Source: Prochlorococcus sp. AG-409-I11 (GTDB lineage Bacteria > Cyanobacteriota > Cyanobacteriia > PCC-6307 > Cyanobiaceae). From it: 64,000 nt of DNA. The DNA lies in the NCBI GenBank assembly GCA_003215725.1, contig QCJX01000006.1, positions 1 to 64,000 on the forward strand, given 5' to 3'. Positions 17,112 through 27,430 of the stretch are shown in pieces; within the stretch, counting starts at the first letter, position 1; each line of letters begins with the position of its first letter. Made by a program: the position numbers and the translations under genes. Under the pieces are notes generated by a model. That model was not told the origin of the DNA. It saw only the letters and a list, made by a program, of their open reading frames with translations, and ran no database searches.

Positions 17112-17831
17112 TTAACCACTAATTTTCTCTGTGCTCCCTTCCCTAGCCTTACTTGTCAATAGTCGGAATACAACCTTTCCTATAGCAGAAATTAAATTAC
17201 CTTCCAATTCATTAAACATATCCATATTATATTTAAAAGCTTTATTCGCTTCTTCAACAATCGAATCAGCCATTGCTTGATTAATAGGTAATGAGTCTAA
17301 AGTTAAACTATATTTTTGCTTAAAAGCTTTTTCATCAGAAATATTTGCGAACTCATAAAAACGCAAACCATCCTGGGTTTTAAGGTCCATTGCTTTCTGC
17401 GCAATTTTCTTTAAAATCTGTCCTCCCGACAGATCACCTATATAACGCGTATAGTGATGTCCAATTAATAATTCAGGTGTTGTATTGGCTATATCACGTA
17501 TACGTTCTACATAAACTTTTGCAGAAGGAGATAATTGTAGTTTAGTCTGCCAATTCTCACCATAATAAAAAGACAAATCATCTTCAAGAGTCTTCTGCCG
17601 GTGCAACTCTGGAAAACTAATTGCTCCGACTACTGGATGATTCTCATTAGAGAGTCTGCCTATTTCTTCTTCCATTGCAGAATATACAAAATACAGATCT
17701 GTCACTAATTTGCGATAAGTGGATTTATCTACTACACCTTTTAAAAAACAACTTACAAAGCCTGTATTCTCAGCCATTGTGTGAGACTTCTTGGTTCCTT
17801 CTCGTAGTTGTCTCGCAAGAGCTACAGACAT
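17112..17831 (-). CDS. ho1: Heme oxygenase
   Basis: 239 aa. Opens heme to biliverdin IX-alpha, CO and iron using ferredoxin and O2. The proximal heme ligand is His17 in KKSHTMAEN. The flexible distal helix is GDLSGGQILKK with the expected glycines. Length and both motifs fit the HO-1 family. It is on the same strand as pebA and pebB and supplies their substrate. The spacers on each side may carry separate promoters. Confidence 0.96.
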   Translation of the reverse strand: MSVALARQLREGTKKSHTMAENTGFVSCFLKGVVDKSTYRKLVTDLYFVYSAMEEEIGRLSNENHPVVGAISFPELHRQKTLEDDLSFYYGENWQTKLQLSPSAKVYVERIRDIANTTPELLIGHHYTRYIGDLSGGQILKKIAQKAMDLKTQDGLRFYEFANISDEKAFKQKYSLTLDSLPINQAMADSIVEEANKAFKYNMDMFNELEGNLISAIGKVVFRLLTSKAREGSTEKISG

Positions 17832-17904
17832 GTTTTAACCTTGTTCTTAAATGGAGTGAAATTAGAACTGTTCATATACTTTAAATGACTATGGATAAAA
17901 AGAG

Positions 17905-18348
17905 TTACCTGACATCCTCTAAACAAGAATTTGCAGAGAAAAGAACAAAGAGGTCTCTACAAATTGAATGGAGTTGAATAATCTGATCTTGCTGAGGTAG
18001 ATGGGAACCCGTTGGTTGCCAATCGCCAATAGTAGAAAAACGCCATCTTTCACCATCAAAAGTCAAGCCTCGCATAAGAACTCCGATAAGACGGGGTAAC
18101 GTCTCAATCTGTTCGTTAGCAACTCTTAGCTCTATCAACAAACATCGACATTGAAGACGAGGACTCCATCCAGGGAAATGAAAAGCAAGGTCAATTGTGT
18201 CCTGCTGAAGCCACCGACGAGTGTCAGGATCATCTTGCCAAGGCGTAAAATTAACTAACGATTCTGGAAAGTACTGTCTAACAATAGTCCCTACTGATGC
18301 CAAGGTATTAGCGTAAATCACACCATGGCAGTACTGTGTAGCGTTCAA
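17905..18348 (-). CDS. Conserved-looking hypothetical protein upstream of ho1
   Basis: 147 aa, soluble, rich in tryptophan, arginine and cysteine. Segments include YFPESLVNFTPWQDDPDTRRWL and RLQCRCLLIELRVANEQIETLPR. No membrane helix or known motif. It lies 73 bases upstream of ho1 on the same strand, so shared expression with the bilin genes is possible. I do not recognise the family. Confidence 0.65.
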   Translation of the reverse strand: MNATQYCHGVIYANTLASVGTIVRQYFPESLVNFTPWQDDPDTRRWLQQDTIDLAFHFPGWSPRLQCRCLLIELRVANEQIETLPRLIGVLMRGLTFDGERWRFSTIGDWQPTGSHLPQQDQIIQLHSICRDLFVLFSANSCLEDVR

Positions 18349-18569
18349 AGATCTTCCTCCTGAAAATGAAAGTGAGCAGGTAGAGAAACAAGCTTTGGCA
18401 ATTTTGATTAGAGCTCTACTTTTCGCAGAAATGCAATATGTAGATAAAGCGGAATAATAAAAAAAACATTTTTGACGAAACTCTTCAAAATTAGCTGTCT
18501 TTTCGACGTAAAAACCACCCTTTAAGACATAAGCTCAATAAATTCTTGAACATAAGCATTGAAAGCTGT

Positions 18570-19994
18570 ATGGCTGAATTTAAAAAAATCATTGCACCAA
18601 AGAAAGGGTCAGCAATTCATTTTGAAAATGGCAAGCCTAATGTGCCTAACAACCCTATTGTTCCTTACATCCGTGGAGATGGAACTGGTGTAGATATTTG
18701 GCCTGCGACACAAAAAGTGCTTGATGGCGCAGTTCGAAAAGCTTACGGAGCTGAGCGTTCAATTGAATGGTTCAAGATTTATGCAGGAGATGAGGCATGC
18801 GAACTCTATGGAACTTATCAATACCTACCTGAAGACACTTTGGAAGCAATCCGTAAATATGGTATTGCAATCAAAGGTCCTTTAACTACACCTATAGGTG
18901 GAGGAATTCGATCTCTTAATGTTGCTTTGCGACAAATCTTCGATTTATATTCATGCGTCCGGCCATGTCGTTATTATCAAGGAACTCCAAGTCCACATAA
19001 ACGACCAGAAGACTTAGATGTAATTGTATATAGAGAGAATACAGAAGATATTTATATGGGTATTGAATGGGAAGCTAGTGATCCGGTTGGTCAAAATCTT
19101 CTAAAACAACTAAATACAAATATTATTCCAGCGAATGGAAAGCTTGGGGAAAGACAAATCCCAATAGGTTCTGGAATAGGAATTAAACCTGTTAGCAAAA
19201 CAGGTAGTCAACGACATATTCGAAAAGCTATAGAACATGCGCTCAAACTTGAAGGAGATAAACGACATGTAACCCTTGTGCATAAAGGCAATATCATGAA
19301 ATTTACAGAAGGAGCCTTTCGTGACTGGGGGTATGAATTAGCTAAAACCGAATTCCGGAATGAATGTATTACTGAAAGAGAGAGTTGGATCTTAGGTAAT
19401 ATTGAGCAAGTTTCTAATTTAGATATAGAAGGAAATGCAAGGATGATTGAGCCTGGTTATGACTCTTTGACTCAAGAAAAAAAAGACATTATTTGTGAAG
19501 AAGTCAAATCCGTTTTAAACCAACTGGGTGAAACTCATGGGAATAATAAATGGAAAGAAATGGTACTTATAGATGATCGAATAGCAGATAGTATTTTCCA
19601 ACAAATTCAAACAAGACCTCAAGAATATTCAATACTTGCCACATTAAACCTCAATGGAGATTATATTTCAGATGCTGCCGCTGCAATAGTAGGTGGCTTA
19701 GGGATGGCCCCAGGAGCAAATATTGGAGATAAAGCTGCGATTTTTGAAGCAACACATGGAACAGCACCTAAACATGCGGGACTAGATCGAATCAACCCTG
19801 GTTCAGTAATACTAAGTGGAGTAATGATGCTTGAATTTATGGGCTGGCAAGAAGCTGCAGATCTAGTAAGCAAAGGTCTAAGTAAATCTATTTCTGACAA
19901 AGTAGTCACATATGATTTAGCAAGGTTAATGGAGCCAAAAGTAAAGTCAGTTAGCTGTAGCGGTTTCGCAGAAGCAATTATAGATAGATTTTAA
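18570..19994 (+). CDS. icd: NADP-dependent isocitrate dehydrogenase
   Basis: 474 aa from the ATG at 18570; a TTG at 18546 would add eight residues (LNISIESC) and is less likely. Decarboxylates isocitrate to 2-oxoglutarate, the carbon skeleton for ammonium assimilation. Motifs: [29 protein letters not shown] (substrate loop), [25 protein letters not shown] and [12 protein letters not shown] (NADP site). Length is as in cyanobacterial Icd, longer than the E. coli protein through an internal insertion. It stands alone, with a 142-base spacer before glcF. Confidence 0.97.
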   Translation: MAEFKKIIAPKKGSAIHFENGKPNVPNNPIVPYIRGDGTGVDIWPATQKVLDGAVRKAYGAERSIEWFKIYAGDEACELYGTYQYLPEDTLEAIRKYGIAIKGPLTTPIGGGIRSLNVALRQIFDLYSCVRPCRYYQGTPSPHKRPEDLDVIVYRENTEDIYMGIEWEASDPVGQNLLKQLNTNIIPANGKLGERQIPIGSGIGIKPVSKTGSQRHIRKAIEHALKLEGDKRHVTLVHKGNIMKFTEGAFRDWGYELAKTEFRNECITERESWILGNIEQVSNLDIEGNARMIEPGYDSLTQEKKDIICEEVKSVLNQLGETHGNNKWKEMVLIDDRIADSIFQQIQTRPQEYSILATLNLNGDYISDAAAAIVGGLGMAPGANIGDKAAIFEATHGTAPKHAGLDRINPGSVILSGVMMLEFMGWQEAADLVSKGLSKSISDKVVTYDLARLMEPKVKSVSCSGFAEAIIDRF

Positions 19995-20136
19995 GAGAAT
20001 TAACTTTCAATTGTTTTAAAATTGCAAAAAGATTATTTATCTCAGTAAAGTTAACACTTATCATAAAAATGTATTAGATTTATTATAAATAAAAGAAATA
20101 CCAGCCAAGTTTTCCAACATTCACCAATAGTAAATA

Positions 20137-21498
20137 ATGACTCAAAATAATAAAATGACCAAACCAGCAATTCTAGAAGCAAACACTACAGATCCCTGTG
20201 TCCACTGTGGTTTTTGTCTTCCAACATGCGCGAGCTACAGAGTTTTAGGAACAGAAATGGATTCACCAAGAGGACGAATTCATACCTTCAAAGCAATTGC
20301 CAATAATGAGATACAAATGGATTCAACCGTAGCAAGCCATTTTGATACTTGTCTTGGTTGCTTTGCTTGCGTAACTGCCTGTCCTTCTTCAGTCCGTTAT
20401 GACCAGCTAATTGAAGCCATCCGTCCTCAATTAAATAAGCCTGGATTGAGATCATCCTGTAACAACCTATTTCGCAAATTATTACTTCTTCTTCTCCCAT
20501 ATCCCAAACGACTAAGAGCAATTCTGCAGGTTATGCGTGGATATGCAGGAACATCAATTCAAAAGAAAACACATGCCTTAGGTCTTACGAAACTATTTGG
20601 TCCCCAACTTCAAGCGATGGAAGCTTTACTCCCACCACTTTCAAAAGAATGCTTTGCAGATAATTTTCCAGTAATCAACAAACCTCATGGAAAAAGAAGA
20701 GGCAGAGTTGGTCTTGTATTGGGATGTGTTCAAAGATGTTTTGATCCAAATGTAAATTTGGCGTCACTTTTAGTTCTTCAAGCCAATGGGTTCGAAGTTG
20801 TTATACCTAAAGATCAAGGCTGTTGTGGTGCAGTTACTCACCATCAAGGTGAGTTAAAACATACTCAAGAACTTGCTGAAAAACTTATTACAAGCTTTCA
20901 TTCAATTAGTAATAATGAGCCATCTAATGAAGAGCAACCCATAGAAGCAATCTTGGTTGCAGCGTCTGGATGTGGTCACACAATGAAAGCCTATAATGAC
21001 CTTCTCTCATCAGAGAAAGGGTTTAAAGTTCCAGTCTTAGATATCCATGAATTCCTAATTTTAAAAGGTCTATCAGAAGAATTTAAAAATAGACTCAAGC
21101 CATTAAATAATCTCAATAAAAGTAATCAAAACCATGATGATCATTGCAACATTGTTTTTCACGATGCTTGTCATATGATTCATGGTCAAGGCATAGCAAA
21201 GCAGCCAAGAAACCTTTTAAAATCTATACCTAATATTGAAATTACAGAAGCTACCGAAGCAGGAGTTTGTTGTGGTAGTGCTGGAATTTATAACATTGTT
21301 CAACCACAAGAAGCAAAGGAGTTAGGTCAAATAAAAACAAAAGATCTTCTTGCAACAAAACCTGAGATCATAGCTAGTGCAAATATCGGATGCACTCTTC
21401 AACTAAGGCAGTATGTAAAAAGTAATTGCTATATAGCTCATCCTATGGAAATCCTTGCTTCCTCAGCTGGACTCCAAAAGTTTCCAAGCAAAGAATAG
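20137..21498 (+). CDS. glcF: Glycolate dehydrogenase iron-sulfur subunit GlcF
   Basis: 453 aa. The N-terminus has two ferredoxin-type clusters, DPCVHCGFCLPTCASY and CLGCFACVTACPSS, each followed by the usual proline. Two CCG domains follow, with the motifs GCCGAVTHHQGEL and GVCCGSAGIYN. GlcF passes electrons from glycolate oxidation in photorespiration. The flavin subunit GlcE is close by at 22815, on the same strand but separated by an antisense kinase gene. GlcD is not in this window. The last 36 bases overlap that convergent gene. Confidence 0.93.
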   Translation: MTQNNKMTKPAILEANTTDPCVHCGFCLPTCASYRVLGTEMDSPRGRIHTFKAIANNEIQMDSTVASHFDTCLGCFACVTACPSSVRYDQLIEAIRPQLNKPGLRSSCNNLFRKLLLLLLPYPKRLRAILQVMRGYAGTSIQKKTHALGLTKLFGPQLQAMEALLPPLSKECFADNFPVINKPHGKRRGRVGLVLGCVQRCFDPNVNLASLLVLQANGFEVVIPKDQGCCGAVTHHQGELKHTQELAEKLITSFHSISNNEPSNEEQPIEAILVAASGCGHTMKAYNDLLSSEKGFKVPVLDIHEFLILKGLSEEFKNRLKPLNNLNKSNQNHDDHCNIVFHDACHMIHGQGIAKQPRNLLKSIPNIEITEATEAGVCCGSAGIYNIVQPQEAKELGQIKTKDLLATKPEIIASANIGCTLQLRQYVKSNCYIAHPMEILASSAGLQKFPSKE

Positions 21499-22815
21499 AG
21501 AATCATCACTCCCAAGATTTCCAGGAAAAGTAACAATAGGTAGATTAATTTTTTGTTCTTCTTGTAATGGAATAACTAAAGACAAGCCAGCGAAAAGTTG
21601 TCCTTCAAGTCTCACTTTATCCAATCCCAAACCTTCTCTCAAAAGAGTCTGAGTAGTAGTTCCTCCCTTACTAATCAAATAACCTAATTGAGGCAAAACA
21701 GATTGTACCAATAATGCCATAAATTTCGCAATTTTTTTACCAGCACTTAGGCTTTTCTCTAACGAAGAAAAAGTCAACTCTTTCCGAGAAGTATATAAAA
21801 CAGGAGTTTGATTATTAATAAAGATTTCTTTTACTTTAAAACACAAATAATTAATCTCATTAGCCAAGAAAACATCTGTTGATTTACTTTCAAAGCAATC
21901 TAAAATTCTTTGAACAGACAATTCTAAACCAACACAATTAGAATCTTCTAATAACCTTGTTAACTGGTTCGTAGATAAAGAAATGTGAGAGCCAACAAGA
22001 ATCATCCCTGGTAAATATTCACCTATTTTATTTCTCCGCCTATAATTTTTAAGTGATTGTTTCTTCAAAAAAATTGGATTTATTCCCGAAAAGCTATTCA
22101 ATAAACTCGCTGCAGAGCGAAATAAAAATAGTTTATTTGTCCTTACATTTTCTATTGCTTCTGCAAAAATCTTTAGATGTAAGTGTTGTTGAGCATCAAC
22201 AACTACATGGGTATTATTATCAAGATTTCTCAAAAAAGTAATTAAAGACTCCATACCAACAGGAGTATTTGCTGATTCAAGTTGTCTAAGACCAATACGT
22301 TTAATTTTCTGAAGTGATATCTCACCTTTACTTTTCTCTTCAATCCACGCAGGAAGATAACTAGTGGAATAACCAAAAACTCTATCTTTTGCAAACACAG
22401 TTTTATGTATTGGCTCTCCATTTAAAAGATGTAGTCCTTCAACAGTTGTGCGCTGTCCTTCAAAAAAAGCTGGAACATGAAAGGTAGCTGCAACAGAACC
22501 CATTTCAGTGGCAATTAGCTTTGGTTCAAGAAAGCCATGTCCCCGAAGGGTTGAATCTCCTCGACTTACAAGCAAAATATCTTCTAGTCTTAATCCCTCA
22601 GCCTTCAAAGCTTTCTTTAAAGAAGTGCAAATTTCTTTAATCCTCTGTTCAACATCATGTGGAAGCAAGGCCCTTGTATTAGCTAATACAAAAAAAATTG
22701 GAGCATGATGATGCAAAGCTTGCCTCAATGCATCAACATCCCAACTAAGAAGCAACAAACAATCATGAACCGTTTGAGAACCTGTGGGGTCGTCATCAAT
22801 AACAACTACCTTCAT
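21463..22815 (-). CDS. Four-carbon acid sugar kinase family protein (DUF1537)
   Basis: 450 aa. Starts MKVVVIDDDPTGSQTVHD, the N-terminal DDDPTG motif of the family, with LLVSRGDSTLRGH and VAATFHVPAFFEGQRTT further on. The C-terminal nucleotide domain holds LISKGGTTTQTLL. Characterised relatives phosphorylate threonate, erythronate or related acids. The substrate here is not known. It sits antisense between glcF and glcE: its 3' end overlaps glcF and its ATG shares a base with the probable glcE start. That position suggests a link to two- to four-carbon acid metabolism, which is inference. Confidence 0.85.
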   Translation of the reverse strand: MKVVVIDDDPTGSQTVHDCLLLLSWDVDALRQALHHHAPIFFVLANTRALLPHDVEQRIKEICTSLKKALKAEGLRLEDILLVSRGDSTLRGHGFLEPKLIATEMGSVAATFHVPAFFEGQRTTVEGLHLLNGEPIHKTVFAKDRVFGYSTSYLPAWIEEKSKGEISLQKIKRIGLRQLESANTPVGMESLITFLRNLDNNTHVVVDAQQHLHLKIFAEAIENVRTNKLFLFRSAASLLNSFSGINPIFLKKQSLKNYRRRNKIGEYLPGMILVGSHISLSTNQLTRLLEDSNCVGLELSVQRILDCFESKSTDVFLANEINYLCFKVKEIFINNQTPVLYTSRKELTFSSLEKSLSAGKKIAKFMALLVQSVLPQLGYLISKGGTTTQTLLREGLGLDKVRLEGQLFAGLSLVIPLQEEQKINLPIVTFPGNLGSDDSLFFAWKLLESS

Positions 22816-24056
22816 TGCTTAATGGAACCTTGAAAAATCTCTCACTAATCTCATCTATCTTTACACCAACAGATTTGACAGGAGTAGAGACAACAGTTCG
22901 TGAACTACATAGAGAAAAATTACCATGGGTTCCATGTGGTTTCAGAACTCGAATCAACTGGGGACCTACACTTACATCCAAATGCCAAGGAATCAGTCTT
23001 GAGCAAATCAATGGCATTACTGAGCATGCAGTAGACGACTTAACTATTACTGTCCAATCTGGGGTTTCATTAGCAGAAGTTCAAGCATCTTTAGCCAAAC
23101 ATAATCAATGGATAGCTATTGATTCTCCTTGGGACAGAGAATTAAACTCAAACTCTATAAGTTCAGGAAGTCTTGGTGGGATAGTAGCCCAGGGCCTTTC
23201 AGGCAGTATGCGCCAGCGCTATATGGGGATAAGAGACCAACTCATTGGAATCAATTTAATACGAGCTGATGGAACCTTTGCTAAAGCTGGAGGGAAAGTA
23301 GTCAAAAATGTGGCTGGATATGACCTAATGCGTCTTCTTTGTGGAAGCTGGGGAAGTCTTGCAATGATTACTGAAATGACTCTAAGAACTCACCCAATCA
23401 AACCATTTCACTCAATACTTAATATCAAAGGTTCTATTAATAGTTTAGAGAAGTTGAGAAAGAGCCTATATAAAACAAACTTAACTCCTGAGTTTATAGA
23501 CTGGAAAAAAAATCATAATAATGAATTAGAGTTACAAATAGGGCTTGGAAGTATTAGTAAAGATGGCAATATTGAACAAATAAAGTCTATCAATAAACTT
23601 GTAGATTTTCATAAGCTATTAGCTACAGAACAAGAGTGGGATGGTCCACATAAGTTGCAAGAGAACAAAGTAATTAATTCAAACCATAGAGATTACTGGC
23701 TAATTAGAGTTGCTCTTTTACCTAGCAAGATTCACGTTTTTCTGACCAGTAAGATTTTTCAAGATCTTTCTAATTTACTAGAATGTAGAATAGCTGCTGG
23801 AATTGGTGTAGGCAATATTTGGCAAAGTAATCAATCAATGAATACTAAGATCAATAGTGAAAAATTCTTACATCTCAGATCTAATGTAGAAGCTCTTGGA
23901 GGTAACTTGACTGTGCTTAATCAACCAGACTCTATTAATCCAAATATACCTTCTTGGCAGAATGCAAAGTCCAAGTATTTAATTCAAAATATCAAAAATC
24001 AATTTGACCCTTTTAAGCAAATGTCACCAGGAAGATTGCCAGGAGTAGAAGGGTAA
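22815..24056 (+). CDS. glcE: Glycolate dehydrogenase FAD-binding subunit GlcE; non-ATG start
   Basis: 413 aa. An FAD-linked oxidase N-terminal domain carries VPCGFRTRINWGP, ISSGSLGGIVAQGLSG (the flavin-phosphate loop) and GGKVVKNVAGYDLMRLLCGSWG, the GlcE signature. The C-terminal part is more variable and ends FDPFKQMSPGRLPG, typical of the family. No in-frame ATG precedes the conserved region. The first candidates are TTG at 22815 and TTG at 22830. If 22815 is used, start codons of this gene and the antisense kinase share a base. The 3' end overlaps the next convergent gene by 58 bases. Confidence 0.88.
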   Translation: MLNGTLKNLSLISSIFTPTDLTGVETTVRELHREKLPWVPCGFRTRINWGPTLTSKCQGISLEQINGITEHAVDDLTITVQSGVSLAEVQASLAKHNQWIAIDSPWDRELNSNSISSGSLGGIVAQGLSGSMRQRYMGIRDQLIGINLIRADGTFAKAGGKVVKNVAGYDLMRLLCGSWGSLAMITEMTLRTHPIKPFHSILNIKGSINSLEKLRKSLYKTNLTPEFIDWKKNHNNELELQIGLGSISKDGNIEQIKSINKLVDFHKLLATEQEWDGPHKLQENKVINSNHRDYWLIRVALLPSKIHVFLTSKIFQDLSNLLECRIAAGIGVGNIWQSNQSMNTKINSEKFLHLRSNVEALGGNLTVLNQPDSINPNIPSWQNAKSKYLIQNIKNQFDPFKQMSPGRLPGVEG

Positions 24057-24910
24057 TCGACAACTGTTATGGCTGAATATAAAGTTTTTTTTGCGCCCGG
24101 CCTAAGCATCAGCATTCTATCTCCAGTGATTAATGAGCCCCTTGGAGATGTCCATGGCTCTACGCAAACCATCCTTCTAGGTGGATCTGTCCAAACAACA
24201 TTTAAATCAAAAGGGTCTTCAGAGTTCAACTGAATACATCTAGACAAGCCTTGATCTAACAATAAAACTGAACCTTGAGATGCAGATAGGAAATCAACAC
24301 CTTCAGAGAGAGAGTCCAATTGCATGATTGTTTTCTCTTCCGACATAGTCTTATGGTTATAACAATTATCTGCAAGTCCTATTAAATGAACTTTAGAAAG
24401 ATTACTAATATTGAAATATGGATGCATACCAAAAGAAAAAGGCATGAGATCTTCACTATTATTTTTTATATTTATGGTAATTTGAAGGGTTTTAACAAAA
24501 AGCTTAATTTGGATATCTAAACAAAATCGAAAAGGATACATTGACATAGATGTACTATCTTCACTGCAAGAAACCTTTACCCCTTCACTATCATCTAATA
24601 TTGTAAGCTGCCATTCTTTATCTCTAGCAAACCCATGCTGTTTTATATAAAAATTCCTATCCTTTACTTTCAATAAGTTACCTGGCAGATCTCCACAAAT
24701 AGGAAAAAGAATAGGAATTCCACCTCGAATGCTTTTTTCTTTGTTTTGAAATCTTTCAAGGTCAAAATATAAAATTTCATGATCACCATATCTCCATTCA
24801 GTAATCAAACCACCTCGTTCAGGTACAACTCTAAGTCTATGCTTTTTCTCTACTTCTAATATTTCCCAATGCTGGTAAGGTGAATTCTTTTTAGTAACTA
24901 TTAGTGTCAT
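23999..24910 (-). CDS. Aldose 1-epimerase / glucose-6-phosphate epimerase-like protein
   Basis: 303 aa. Galactose-mutarotase fold family. Recognisable features are VVPERGGLITEWRYG, RGGIPILFPICGDLPGN, the histidine segment PFSFGMHPYFN, and the late block EPWTSPRGSLITGDRMLMLRPG. These agree with the D-hexose-6-phosphate epimerase-like branch, which equilibrates alpha and beta sugar anomers. The exact sugar cannot be told. It overlaps the convergent glcE 3' end by 58 bases. Confidence 0.85.
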   Translation of the reverse strand: MTLIVTKKNSPYQHWEILEVEKKHRLRVVPERGGLITEWRYGDHEILYFDLERFQNKEKSIRGGIPILFPICGDLPGNLLKVKDRNFYIKQHGFARDKEWQLTILDDSEGVKVSCSEDSTSMSMYPFRFCLDIQIKLFVKTLQITINIKNNSEDLMPFSFGMHPYFNISNLSKVHLIGLADNCYNHKTMSEEKTIMQLDSLSEGVDFLSASQGSVLLLDQGLSRCIQLNSEDPFDLNVVWTDPPRRMVCVEPWTSPRGSLITGDRMLMLRPGAKKTLYSAITVVDYPSTPGNLPGDICLKGSN

Positions 24911-24971
24911 TAATCAAAAAAGTAAAGTAATATTTAATAGGGAAAAATGATATATATATAAGGATTAAGTT

Positions 24972-25922
24972 TTAACCTTTCAACCAAGACAACATTTCTT
25001 CATTAACCTTATCAGGAATCTCATCATGAGGACAATGACCAGCCTTTAAAAGTACTTCTTTAACTTCTAAAGAAGCTTGCCTAGCAAATATACGAAATTT
25101 ATCTTGCTTAGCCTTTGCATTTCTCAACCAAGGGTCACTATCACCCCAAAGCAAAAGAAGTGGAGATTGTAAATCTTGAAATAATTCATCTATAGGCTTT
25201 CCTTTTAATCCGCGTGCCTGAAACACTTTCTGAAATACTTTAAATGCACCAGGATCCAACGAAGGGCGTCGAATTGATTCAACAAGATCATCATCAACAT
25301 TAGTTGGATCGATATAAACCTGCTGTAATGTGCTTCGAATTACTCCTGGTCGACGTAAATTCTCAAATATCAATCTTTGCAATAAAGGATACAAAAACCA
25401 TTTAACTAAAAGATCTCTAGAAAGACCTGCTCCAACAATCTTTCTAAACTTAGAACTTAAATCCTTCGGCGTTGAAACAAGCTTTTCATCACTAAAGTAA
25501 CCAGCAGCATTAAGCAAAACAACACCTGCTGATTCTTCCTCCAGAGCAGCACCAGCAGCTAGAGCCGCATACCCACCAAGAGAATTGCCAACTATCACTG
25601 TTGGTCTTCTAATACGTTCTTTTACATATGCAACAACCTGCTCTTTCCACAGTTCACCTCCATAATCTAATTCCGAAGGCTTCGCACTTCTTCCAAAACC
25701 AAGTAAATCAATTGCATGAACTTCATGAGTGCGTGAAAGAAAAGGGATATTGTGACGCCAATGGTCAGTTGAAGCTCCAAAACCATGAACTAACAGTACA
25801 GCTGGAGAATCCTTATCTAAATTTTCACGAGGTGCATCAATAGGGCTACTACTCACAGAATAAACATCATGTCCTAAGTAGCTCCATGGGGCATTTGGCA
25901 AGGCAGCTAAAGCAGGCATCAC
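24972..25922 (-). CDS. Alpha/beta hydrolase superfamily protein
   Basis: 316 aa. The oxyanion segment is VLLVHGFGASTDHWRHNI, the nucleophile elbow GNSLGGYAAL (catalytic serine), the acid region LLWGDSDPW and the histidine GHCPHDEIPD. A full catalytic triad is therefore present. No signal peptide. The substrate is unknown. It closely resembles the second alpha/beta hydrolase at 59148-60068 in these same positions, so they are probably paralogues. Confidence 0.9.
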   Translation of the reverse strand: MMPALAALPNAPWSYLGHDVYSVSSSPIDAPRENLDKDSPAVLLVHGFGASTDHWRHNIPFLSRTHEVHAIDLLGFGRSAKPSELDYGGELWKEQVVAYVKERIRRPTVIVGNSLGGYAALAAGAALEEESAGVVLLNAAGYFSDEKLVSTPKDLSSKFRKIVGAGLSRDLLVKWFLYPLLQRLIFENLRRPGVIRSTLQQVYIDPTNVDDDLVESIRRPSLDPGAFKVFQKVFQARGLKGKPIDELFQDLQSPLLLLWGDSDPWLRNAKAKQDKFRIFARQASLEVKEVLLKAGHCPHDEIPDKVNEEMLSWLKG

Positions 25923-26056
25923 ACAAGAATTAAAAATAGATTCAGTTTGGAGATGTTACGCAACAATGCCACAATTCAAAAGTTAATTCTTGGTTTAAGA
26001 GTACTGATAGACAATTCAACAAATCGAATGTGACAAGAACAAGGCCATCTATCAAA

Positions 26057-27430
26057 TTAGAGAAGACCTACTGGGTTAGCAGCAATGTCATCAGGGATTG
26101 AGTTCCCACCGCCAGGGGTTTTATCCTTCAAAACAAAGCGAAGAAGCACAGGAGCAAGAAAAGTAGTCCCTATAACCATTAACAACACTGCTGCCTCTAA
26201 TGATGGAGTTAATAATCCAGCACTGGTACCTAGGCCAAGAAAAATCAAGCCAACTTCACCACGAGGCATCATTCCTAAGCCAACTACAAGTCGATCAGTA
26301 GGTTTATCAATTACAAAAGACCAACCAGCAGCAATTTTGCCGATAATTGCAACTATCAACATAAAGCCAGCAACTACAAGTGCAGATCGACTAGCAGGGT
26401 CTAAAGGATTGATTACAGAAAGGTCCATGCCCGCTCCTACCAAAACAAAGAAAATCGTTGCGAAAAGTGAAACAAGAGGTAAAACCGATTGTTGAATTGC
26501 ATGATTATTTTTTGAGCTACTAAGAATCAAACCTGCTGCGAAAGCTCCTAAAGCAGCTTCTAAACCAATAGCTGTTGCTACAAAGCAACTCAAAACAAGT
26601 ATTACAAAAGAAGCAACTACAACAGCTCCTGGTGCTTTAAGCCGATCGAGCAACCAGTCAAAAGCAGGAGCGGCAGTTCTACTAAGGACTATTGCTCCTA
26701 CAACAAAAACTATGGCAGCAAGAACAAGTTTAATTATTGGAGCAATTTCCAAAGATCCTCCAGCGGCTAGAGCAACTACAACTGCAAGAATTACTATTCC
26801 AAGGATGTCATCTAGAACGGCTGCACCTATAACAATCTGACCCTCTCGTGTTTTTAAATATCCAAGTTCTCCAAAAACACTTGCCGTTATGCCAATGCTA
26901 GTAGCAGTCATTGATGCTCCTGCAAAGACGGCAGGGATCAAATCAACTTGAAAAAGAAACATCAAACCAAAAGTTCCCAAAGCAAATGGCAAAACAACAC
27001 CAGTCATAGCAACGGTGAAAGCTTGCACGCCTACAGCAACTAGTTCTTCCAGTTCACTTTCTAATCCCGTCAGAAACAATAAAGCGTAAAGTCCAAGTGT
27101 CGCTACAGCTTGCAAAGAGGGGAACGTTTCAAAATACAGATCGGGTACTGCTTCAGGTGGAACTGAAGCTAATGAACTAATTAAGTGGACAAAGCCTTGA
27201 TTCAACTGAGCACTAGTGCTAGGCGGCATTAAAAGATGTAGCCCAGAGGCCCCTATAACTACCCCAGCAAGTAATTCCCCAACAATTGTGGGCAAATTCA
27301 AGCGCACTAAAACCTCAGCCAAAGTTCTTGCAGCAACAAAAATGAGCAAAAAGTTAATTACTCCTATCAACGTTTCAGCCACCTCAATCTCATGAGTGCT
27401 TAAGACAGAAAACAAATGGTGCTCAATCAT
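26057..27430 (-). CDS. Cation:proton antiporter, CPA2/KefB-like family
   Basis: 457 aa with about a dozen hydrophobic helices. The core has PTIVGELLAGVVIGASGLHLL, the unwound-helix region MTATSIGITASVFGELG, DDILGIVILAVVVALA (the DD-containing helix typical of CPA2), AALGAFAAGLILS, and GLGMMPRGEVGLIF near the C-terminus. The family exchanges Na+ or K+ for protons. No RCK or TrkA-N regulatory domain follows. The C-terminal tail is short. Direction and ion are not determined from sequence. Confidence 0.93.
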   Translation of the reverse strand: MIEHHLFSVLSTHEIEVAETLIGVINFLLIFVAARTLAEVLVRLNLPTIVGELLAGVVIGASGLHLLMPPSTSAQLNQGFVHLISSLASVPPEAVPDLYFETFPSLQAVATLGLYALLFLTGLESELEELVAVGVQAFTVAMTGVVLPFALGTFGLMFLFQVDLIPAVFAGASMTATSIGITASVFGELGYLKTREGQIVIGAAVLDDILGIVILAVVVALAAGGSLEIAPIIKLVLAAIVFVVGAIVLSRTAAPAFDWLLDRLKAPGAVVVASFVILVLSCFVATAIGLEAALGAFAAGLILSSSKNNHAIQQSVLPLVSLFATIFFVLVGAGMDLSVINPLDPASRSALVVAGFMLIVAIIGKIAAGWSFVIDKPTDRLVVGLGMMPRGEVGLIFLGLGTSAGLLTPSLEAAVLLMVIGTTFLAPVLLRFVLKDKTPGGGNSIPDDIAANPVGLL

